From an uncultured Coriobacteriaceae bacterium (GTDB taxonomy: Bacteria > Actinomycetota > Coriobacteriia > Coriobacteriales > Eggerthellaceae): 6,201 nt of DNA. The stretch covers positions 1 to 6,201 of the forward strand of contig CADBQL010000419.1 of assembly GCA_902796815.1 (NCBI GenBank), written 5' to 3'. The notes under the pieces were generated by a model. The model searched no databases. It had not been told where the DNA came from and saw only the letters and a program-made list of their open reading frames with translations. This document shows, piece by piece, positions 1-4,204 of this stretch (positions are counted from its first letter, which is position 1; each line of letters opens with the position of its first letter). Both the position numbers and the translations under genes were made by a program.

Positions 1-930
1 GAGGCCATGGAGCGCTTCGGATGCGACCGTCCCGACATCCGTTTCGGCATGGAGCTCGTGAACCTGACCGAGATCGTACGTGGCTGCGGCTTCGGCGTGT
101 TCGCGAAAGCTGTCGAGGCCGGTGGGGTCGTCAAGGCCATCAACTGCAAGGGTGCAGGCAACTGGTCGCGCGGCGAGGTCGAGAAACTCGGCGACCTGGC
201 GGCCGAAAACGGCGCGAAGGGTATGGCGTGGATCGCGTATACCAGCGATGATGCCAATCTGGCGGGAAAGAGTCCCATTATCAAGTTCTTCGAGGATGAC
301 GTGTACGCCAACTTGAAGGAGGCCATGGGCGTTGAAGCCGGCGACCTGCTGCTCTTTGCCGCTGACAAGCCCGAAATCGCAAATGCCGTGCTGAGCGCGC
401 TGCGCATGCATATGGCCGATGCGCTCGAGATTCCTCGCGAGGGTCATGCGCTTCTGTGGGTCGTGAATTTCCCGATGTTCCGCTACGACGAGGAGACGAA
501 GAAGTACGCGGCTGAGCACCATCCTTTCACGATGATCCGTGAAGAGGATTGGGACAAAATTGAAGACGCTCCGCTCGAGTGCGGCAGCTATTCGTATGAC
601 CTGGTCATGGATGGATTTGAGGCTGGCGGCGGCACGATTCGTATCCGCACGCCCGAACTGCAGCGCCGCGTGCTGCGCCGTTGCGGTCTGACCGATGAGG
701 AGATTGACGAAAAGTTCGGCCATCTGATCCACGCCCTCGAGCTCGGCGCTCCGCCCCATGGCGGCATCGCGCTCGGACTTGACCGCCTGGTCATGCTCCT
801 TGCCGGCAAGGATTCCATCCGCGACGTTATCGCATTCCCCAAGACGTCGTCGGCAAGCGACCCGATGACCGGCGCTCCGTCTGTCGTAACAGAGCACCAG
901 CTCAAGGAAGTCAGCTTGCATTTGCTGTAG
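1..930 (+). CDS. aspS: Aspartyl-tRNA synthetase, C-terminal half (5' truncated by window edge)
   Basis: Class II aminoacyl-tRNA synthetase that charges tRNA-Asp with aspartate in the cytoplasm. The frame is open from base 1 (Glu-Ala before the first internal Met), so 309 codons are present of the roughly 590 usual for bacterial AspRS. The true start lies upstream. Visible in order: the end of the catalytic-core segment (ERFGCDRPDIRFGMEL), then the GAD insertion domain typical of bacterial AspRS at about residues 20-140. The core then resumes with VVNFPMFRYDEE and DLVMDGFEAGGGTIRIR. Class II motif 3 is GGIALGLDRL, carrying the ATP-contacting Arg, followed by the characteristic IRDVIAFPKT and DPMTGAPS tail. 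Motifs 1 and 2 and the anticodon-binding OB domain lie outside the window, so whether the enzyme is strict for tRNA-Asp cannot be judged. It ends at TAG just before a terminator, so it is the last gene of its transcript. Nothing looks degraded. Confidence 0.97.
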   Translation, partial: EAMERFGCDRPDIRFGMELVNLTEIVRGCGFGVFAKAVEAGGVVKAINCKGAGNWSRGEVEKLGDLAAENGAKGMAWIAYTSDDANLAGKSPIIKFFEDDVYANLKEAMGVEAGDLLLFAADKPEIANAVLSALRMHMADALEIPREGHALLWVVNFPMFRYDEETKKYAAEHHPFTMIREEDWDKIEDAPLECGSYSYDLVMDGFEAGGGTIRIRTPELQRRVLRRCGLTDEEIDEKFGHLIHALELGAPPHGGIALGLDRLVMLLAGKDSIRDVIAFPKTSSASDPMTGAPSVVTEHQLKEVSLHLL

Positions 931-942
931 ATGCAAACAAGG

Positions 943-974
943 CGGGCGGGGGAGTCTGATCCCCGCCCGTTTTT
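943..974 (+). terminator. Intrinsic terminator after aspS
   Basis: A 9-bp GC-only stem (CGGGCGGGG at 943-951 with CCCCGCCCG at 961-969) encloses a 9-nt loop and is followed directly by five Ts (970-974). It begins 12 nt after the aspS stop codon. The cysteine-rich gene converges on it from the other strand. The minus-strand exit carries only a broken T run (CCTTGTTT), so it may also work weakly in that direction. Confidence 0.9.
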
Positions 975-997
975 GTGAAAGGTGCCAGACCCCCGCC

Positions 998-1285
998 CTA
1001 GCTCTCGTCGGATTTGCGGGCGGCAAGCTCGGCAAGTTCGTCGAAGCGTTTTTTCACCAAACGCACACCGCTGTCACCATCGTGGGGAACCGTGCAGTTC
1101 ACACAGTTCTTTCGGCCCTTTTTCGTGTACACGAAGTTGCCGCCGCAGGCTTCCCCGAGCGCATAAAGCGGGCAGTAGCACAGCAAGCAGTTGAATCGCT
1201 CGATTGGCACGCCCTCATGGCATGGAAAATAGTCGCACTCGGTGTGCTGGAAGAAGTAATTCTTCTCGATATCGCTTGGCGGCAT
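998..1285 (-). CDS. Cysteine-rich small-domain protein, probable metal binding
   Basis: A 95-residue soluble protein with no signal peptide or membrane segment. Its core (residues 9-68) starts NYFFQHTECDYFPCHEG and continues RFNCLLCYCPLYALG, CGGNF and CVNCTVPH. It contains eight cysteines (17, 22, 33, 36, 38, 47, 61, 64) and histidines 14, 23 and 68. The pattern C-x4-C, C-x2-C-x-C, C, C-x2-C matches my memory of the 'cysteine-rich small domain' family (Pfam zf-like, PF04071), a probable metal-binding domain. In many anaerobes and methanogens members sit beside cobalamin-biosynthesis genes. The biochemical role is not established. The tail after residue 75 is charged and helical. ATG 1285 is chosen because AGAGGT lies 5 nt before it; TTG 1309 and ATG 1300 in the same frame have no such site. 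It is transcribed divergently from a cobalamin riboswitch, which fits a B12-linked job. Confidence 0.88.
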   Translation of the reverse strand: MPPSDIEKNYFFQHTECDYFPCHEGVPIERFNCLLCYCPLYALGEACGGNFVYTKKGRKNCVNCTVPHDGDSGVRLVKKRFDELAELAARKSDES

Positions 1286-1290
1286 GGTAG

Positions 1291-1296
1291 ACCTCT
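1291..1296 (-). promoter_or_regulatory. Ribosome binding site of the cysteine-rich protein gene
   Basis: AGAGGT on the minus strand, 5 nt upstream of ATG 1285. It decides the start against the in-frame ATG at 1300 and TTG at 1309. Confidence 0.6.
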
Positions 1297-1355
1297 GCAT
1301 TTCGCGCAATTACTCTCGAAAGCAATCGTTTTCCGTAAATTGCCTTCAGGTTGGG

Positions 1356-1364
1356 ATGTTAGCA
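1356..1364 (-). promoter_or_regulatory. Candidate extended -10 promoter for the cysteine-rich gene
   Basis: Minus-strand TGC-TAACAT fits the extended -10 form TGn-TAnnnT. No good -35 box lies at the usual distance. It would give a 5' leader of about 60-65 nt before ATG 1285. This is a motif match only. Confidence 0.3.
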
Positions 1365-1479
1365 GAGTTTAAGACAATCTTGGGCCAATGAGAATATCCA
1401 TCGCATTTCATAATGGTTTCAGGTTATTTTATGGCACCAGGTCAACGAGTACGATATTCCTATCACTTTTTTACTGGTG

Positions 1480-1488
1480 TGGTACTAT
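1480..1488 (+). promoter_or_regulatory. Candidate extended -10 promoter for the riboswitch transcript
   Basis: TGG-TACTAT fits TGn-TAnnnT, in the AT-richer stretch upstream of the riboswitch. The -35 region is weak. Transcription would begin near 1495, just before the hairpin at 1498-1516 and about 45 nt before aptamer stem P1. That placement suits a leader RNA. Confidence 0.4.
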
Positions 1489-1497
1489 GCCACTCAA

Positions 1498-1516
1498 AAG
1501 GGCGAAGTGCGCCCTT
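1498..1516 (+). other. Small hairpin at the presumed 5' end of the leader RNA
   Basis: AAGGGCG (1498-1504) pairs perfectly with CGCCCTT (1510-1516) around a 5-nt loop. It lies between the candidate promoter and the aptamer. It may protect the 5' end or be a peripheral element of the aptamer. Its role is unknown. Confidence 0.45.
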
Positions 1517-1541
1517 GAACCAGTTGACAATTCGATAAACC

Positions 1542-1688
1542 GGATAGAGGCAGGGAAGTTGGGTGAGAAACCCGCGCAGTGCCGCTACTGTAAGGACCGC
1601 TTACGGGAGCATCGACTCGAAGAAGATGTCGATTCGGATTCAACGATGCACCGCTCGAAGTGGTTCAAGCCAGAATGCTGCCCTATCC
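1542..1688 (+). promoter_or_regulatory. Cobalamin riboswitch aptamer
   Basis: Senses an adenosyl- or other cobalamin in the nascent RNA. P1 is GGATAG (1542-1547) with CTATCC (1683-1688), extended by GGCAG (1549-1553) with CTGCC (1678-1682). Conserved core elements follow in the expected order. These are GGGAAG (1553-1558), the P5-type hairpin GGGTGAGAAACCC (1561-1573), then GCAGTGCCGCTACTGTAA (1576-1593). A variable arm (1598-1660) contains the inverted repeat GCATCG/CGATGC. Last comes the B12 box AAGCCAGAATGCTGCC (1667-1682). The 5' side is compact: I see no separate P2 arm between P1 and the GGGAA segment. The subclass is therefore uncertain. It is followed by a terminator on the same strand and then by a gene for a secreted protein. 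Confidence 0.93.
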
Positions 1689-1689
1689 A

Positions 1690-1727
1690 TTGAAGCAGGC
1701 TGCCACGAGTCATGGCAAAGGCTTCAA
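1690..1727 (+). promoter_or_regulatory. Switching hairpin of the expression platform (P13-like)
   Basis: Immediately after the aptamer, TTGAAGC (1690-1696) pairs with GCTTCAA (1721-1727). Inside it, TGCCA (1701-1705) pairs with TGGCA (1713-1717) around loop CGAGTCA. In cobalamin riboswitches the hairpin after the B12 box usually kisses the L5 loop when ligand is bound. Here complementarity between the two loops is short (TGA 1564-1566 with TCA 1710-1712), so the kissing contact is only suggested. The 5' arm contains GGCTGCC (1698-1704), complementary to the 5' arm of the downstream terminator. Confidence 0.6.
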
Positions 1728-1789
1728 AGTGCGCGATGATTCTCTTCTATCCGAATCGCTTTCCTTCGCGTGCTTTGCAAACAAAAGGC

Positions 1790-1824
1790 AGCCGCATGCT
1801 CCTCGAAGAGCTGCGGCTTTTTTT
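1790..1824 (+). terminator. Riboswitch-controlled intrinsic terminator
   Basis: AGCCGCA (1790-1796) pairs with TGCGGCT (1812-1818). The stem continues, past a single bulged T, with GCTC (1798-1801) and GAGC (1808-1811) around a 6-nt loop. A run of seven Ts (1818-1824) follows. It lies 113 nt upstream of the regulated start codon, so it acts by premature termination. Its 5' arm overlaps GGCAGCC (1787-1793), which can instead pair with upstream leader sequence. Confidence 0.9.
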
Positions 1825-1926
1825 GTGAGGCCTCCCGCCATTAATTGTGAAAGTTTGCTGAGCTGTGATGGGCCAAGAAAACGAATGCCAAAGGCAAGTC
1901 AACGCCACAGTTGGTGCGGGGAAACG

Positions 1927-1932
1927 AGGAGG
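1927..1932 (+). promoter_or_regulatory. Ribosome binding site of the riboswitch-controlled gene
   Basis: A consensus AGGAGG with 5 nt before ATG 1938. It sets the start there rather than at the upstream in-frame TTG 1911, which would place the Shine-Dalgarno inside the gene and put acidic residues ahead of the signal peptide. Confidence 0.85.
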
Positions 1933-1937
1933 AGCAC

Positions 1938-3869
1938 ATGAGTACGTGTCCAAAACGTATCCGAGCGTTGTCGCTATTCGCGGCGATAGCGCTTGCGTTG
2001 GGATTTACGCTGCTGTCTCAAGAAGGCGTGGCATACGCAGCCGACGGTCAAGATACGCTGACGAGTGCTTCGCTCGCAACGCAGGAAGGGCCCGAGGCCG
2101 AAGCCGTCGAGCTCGCCATCACGAACAACACTGGCATGTTCAAGGCCGTGTCCGCTTCGGCCGTGGAGAACGCTGACGGCTCGGCTACGCTGACCGTGAC
2201 GCTTTCTGGCACCAGCTATCATTATCTGTACAAGGGAACCTATGAGCAGGCCGTGGCCAACGGTAACGCCACCGAGAACTGGATTGCCGGCCACGAGAAC
2301 GCCGAGGGTAAGTGGGATTTCCAGATTCCCGTCACCGCTGACGAGTTGGGGACTGACGTGCCGGTCGTGTCGATTTCGCAGACCTATTACGACAAGTATC
2401 TCAACGGCAAGAACAGCCTTGCGCGCTCGTTCTACCCGCGTCAGTTTAACTTGGACTTGGATGCGGCTACGCTGACCACTGGCGACTTCGAGGTGACCAA
2501 AGCGATTGTGGTAACCGACAACGTCCAAATGCTCAAGGTCAACGGGGCCGCGCTGGAAAGCGTGGGCGGGCCCAACTCCAACAACTACAAGGCCGATCTC
2601 GTGTTAACCATGGGCTCCGACAGCTACGATGCAGCCTTCGTGGGTAATTACGCTGAGGCAGCCGAGGCGGTATCGGTCATCGACTTTGACGGTGGCGCGT
2701 CCACCTTCACCGTCCCCGTAAAATGGCTTGTGACCTTTGGGAAACCTGAGACGTTGGTGACCCTGTGCAACGGCGAGCCGTTCTTCTTGTCGCTCAAGTC
2801 GAAGGAGAACGGCAACTGGTACGAGTGCAAGGCGGCACTCGACGAGGCCGCGGGCACGCTCGTGCTCGACCCGTCTGCGGCCGATTACGCGTCAGTCGTA
2901 GAGGCGCAGGCCGCTGCCGCCGCGCTTGACCGTTCGCTCTACACCGAAGAGAGCCTGTCTGTCCTTGACGGGGCGCTCGCCGTTGTCGCGGAGGGCAAGT
3001 TCGAGAGTCAGCAGGCCGAGGTTGATGCGATGGCCCAGGCGATTACAGATGCCATCGCAGCGCTCGCCCCGGTCAAGAAGGTCCAGACTATTACCGCATC
3101 CGACATCGCGAAGACCTACGGCGATGCCGCGTTCTCACTCGGCGCCAAGACCAGCGGCGACGGCGCGCTGACCTACGCCGTCACGAGCGGCTCCAATGTC
3201 TCCGTCGACGCGGCCGGCAAGGTCACCGTCAAGGGCGCCGGTGCGGCCACCATCACCGTGACCGCGGCCGAGACGGCGAACTACAAGAAGGCTACCAAGA
3301 CCATCAAGGTCACGATCGCCAAGAAGGCCCAGGCCATCGTCGCCGCGAACAGGGCAGTCTCCATGGGCAAGACCGTCAGCCTCGCCGCGAAGGCCAGCGG
3401 GGAGGGCGCGCTTTCCTATAAGTCCTCCAACACCAAGGTCATCAAGGTGAACTCTAAGGGCGTCGTGACACCGGTCAATGTCGGCACGGCCAAGATCACC
3501 ATCACCGCCTCCGCGACGACGAATTACGTCAAGGCCACCAAGACGGTCACGGTCAAGGTCAGGCAAGGCACCCAGGGCATAGCGTTCGCCAACCAGACGA
3601 AGAGCGTCAAGTTATATAAGGTGCAGCGGGCTAGCCAGGTTGTAGCGATTTCGAAAGCGACGAAAGCCAAGACGGCTGTGACGTACTCCATCACCAAGGT
3701 GAGCAAGAGCAAGGCCAGCTTCTCGATCGACAAGAAGACCGGCAAGATCACCGTGAAGAAGGGGCTCAAGAAGGGCACCTACAAGGTGACCGTGAAGGCG
3801 ACCGCCGCCAAGACGGCGAATTACAAGGCTATTGCCAAGTCCGCCGTCATTACCATTAAGGTTGGTTAA
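1938..3869 (+). CDS. Secreted modular surface protein under cobalamin riboswitch control
   Basis: A 643-residue exported protein that I cannot assign to a named family. A signal peptide covers residues 1-34: basic start PKRIR, hydrophobic core, and predicted cleavage after AYA. Two tandem divergent beta-rich modules follow, at about 57-180 and 189-311. They share the order T-x-N-x2-M-x-K, a beta pair, an aromatic G-x-Y-x2-A turn, an F-x-[IV]-P-V strand, and a final LD-x-AAGTL-like strand. From memory, similar modules occur in gut Firmicutes surface proteins, some near iron, haem or corrinoid uptake genes. Residues 318-378 form a FIVAR-like helical segment. Three Ig-like repeats end the protein (379-462, 463-545, 546-643) with TANYK-type motifs. 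The last repeat has 22 Lys against one acidic residue. No LPXTG motif or C-terminal membrane anchor is present, so wall attachment, if any, is non-covalent. Expression should fall when cobalamin is plentiful. Surface corrinoid or tetrapyrrole binding is inferred, not shown. Confidence 0.9.
   Translation: MSTCPKRIRALSLFAAIALALGFTLLSQEGVAYAADGQDTLTSASLATQEGPEAEAVELAITNNTGMFKAVSASAVENADGSATLTVTLSGTSYHYLYKGTYEQAVANGNATENWIAGHENAEGKWDFQIPVTADELGTDVPVVSISQTYYDKYLNGKNSLARSFYPRQFNLDLDAATLTTGDFEVTKAIVVTDNVQMLKVNGAALESVGGPNSNNYKADLVLTMGSDSYDAAFVGNYAEAAEAVSVIDFDGGASTFTVPVKWLVTFGKPETLVTLCNGEPFFLSLKSKENGNWYECKAALDEAAGTLVLDPSAADYASVVEAQAAAAALDRSLYTEESLSVLDGALAVVAEGKFESQQAEVDAMAQAITDAIAALAPVKKVQTITASDIAKTYGDAAFSLGAKTSGDGALTYAVTSGSNVSVDAAGKVTVKGAGAATITVTAAETANYKKATKTIKVTIAKKAQAIVAANRAVSMGKTVSLAAKASGEGALSYKSSNTKVIKVNSKGVVTPVNVGTAKITITASATTNYVKATKTVTVKVRQGTQGIAFANQTKSVKLYKVQRASQVVAISKATKAKTAVTYSITKVSKSKASFSIDKKTGKITVKKGLKKGTYKVTVKATAAKTANYKAIAKSAVITIKVG
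3072..3866 (+). repeat. Three lysine-rich Ig-like repeats within the riboswitch-controlled gene
   Basis: Protein-level repeats of about 83-98 residues each. All three carry a KT-x-S/SL start and an xTITVTA-x2-T-x-NY-x-KATKT-like end (TANYKKATKT, TTNYVKATKT, TANYKAIAKS). They resemble bacterial Ig-like (Big) stalk domains. Codons here end almost always in G or C, more strictly than in the 5' part of the same gene. Confidence 0.75.
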
Positions 3870-3883
3870 ATAGCTATACGAAG

Positions 3884-3919
3884 CGCGTGATGCCAGTGTC
3901 AGGGCATTGGCATCACGCG
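3884..3919 (+). terminator. Hairpin after the riboswitch-controlled gene, possible terminator
   Basis: CGCGTGATGCCA (3884-3895) pairs perfectly over 12 bp with TGGCATCACGCG (3908-3919), and a further G-T wobble and two pairs extend into the loop. It lies 14 nt after the stop codon, the usual terminator position. No proper T run follows; the nearest is CTTTT at 3926-3930, inside the next stem. It could instead be a 3'-end stabiliser. Confidence 0.45.
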
Positions 3920-3947
3920 GAATCGCTTTTCCTCGCGGAAGCGATTC
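3920..3947 (+). other. Second hairpin, directly abutting the first
   Basis: GAATCGCTT (3920-3928) pairs with AAGCGATTC (3939-3947), a perfect 9-bp stem with a 10-nt loop. It starts on the base after the previous stem ends, so the two could stack coaxially. No T run follows. Confidence 0.5.
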
Positions 3948-3956
3948 GTCCAAATA

Positions 3957-4023
3957 GGTTCGGGGATTTTATGGGGGGCTGTATCCCCGGACCGTGTTGA
4001 AGGAGTCGAACGACGCGACTTCC
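3957..4023 (+). other. Two further hairpins in the intergenic region
   Basis: GGTTCGGGGAT (3957-3967) pairs with ATCCCCGGACC (3983-3993), 11 bp with one T-G wobble, around a G-rich 15-nt loop. GGAGTCG (4002-4008) then pairs with CGACTTCC (4016-4023) with one bulged T. I recognise no known RNA family here. There is no B12 box, so this is not a second cobalamin riboswitch. Confidence 0.4.
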
Positions 4024-4036
4024 AGATGAAAAAGCT

Positions 4037-4089
4037 ATTGCAATTGCGCCTGCATCCTTGCAAAAAGAGGATGCAGGCCTGATTGCAAT
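4037..4089. other. 53-nt long hairpin (fifth in the intergenic string)
   Basis: ATTGCAAT (4037-4044) pairs with ATTGCAAT (4082-4089). After a 3x3 internal loop that allows two wobbles, GCCTGCATCCT (4048-4058) pairs perfectly with AGGATGCAGGC (4068-4078) around a 9-nt loop. On the plus strand no T run follows. On the minus strand the stem is followed by AGCTTTTTCAT, so as a terminator it would better suit a minus-strand transcript, and I see no gene there. The rest of the gene-free region, 4090-4188, holds nothing I can support beyond weak promoter-like boxes. Confidence 0.5.
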
Positions 4090-4204
4090 TCAGGGATGTA
4101 CGGGTATTCAGGCATATTTCGGTTGTCTGTGCAGAGCTTACGACGTGCGCATGAAAGAACATGGTCCCGTTGGCGGCCGATTCGAGTGAAAGGAGAGCAG
4201 GCGC

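Noticed and set aside
1524..1529. Perfect TTGACA as a -35 box
   Set aside because: No acceptable -10 lies 15-19 bases downstream, and initiation there would begin inside the aptamer and remove its 5' stem.
1388..1693. Plus-strand open frame of about 100 codons, and another at 1660-1941
   Set aside because: They lie across the riboswitch aptamer and terminator, have no ribosome binding site, and their protein sequence has no recognisable features. The conserved RNA elements explain this DNA.
1911..1940. TTG 1911 as start of the riboswitch-controlled gene
   Set aside because: It has no ribosome binding site. A consensus AGGAGG sits correctly before ATG 1938, which also opens directly on a normal signal peptide.
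1974..2528. Long minus-strand open frames inside the two secreted-protein genes (also 3135-3566, 3899-4651 and 4957-5412)
   Set aside because: They are opposite-strand shadows of well-supported coding sequence. Their translations are low-complexity, with no family resemblance and no start context.
3957..4023. tRNA- or tmRNA-like look (GTTCGACTCC on the minus strand, GGGGGGCTG on the plus strand)
   Set aside because: No cloverleaf, acceptor pairing or CCA-compatible end can be built around these motifs. They are parts of two simple hairpins.
3870..4204. A second cobalamin riboswitch before the second secreted-protein gene
   Set aside because: There is no GGTG-type P5 hairpin, no CGCTACTGTAA core and no B12 box on the plus strand, despite heavy secondary structure.
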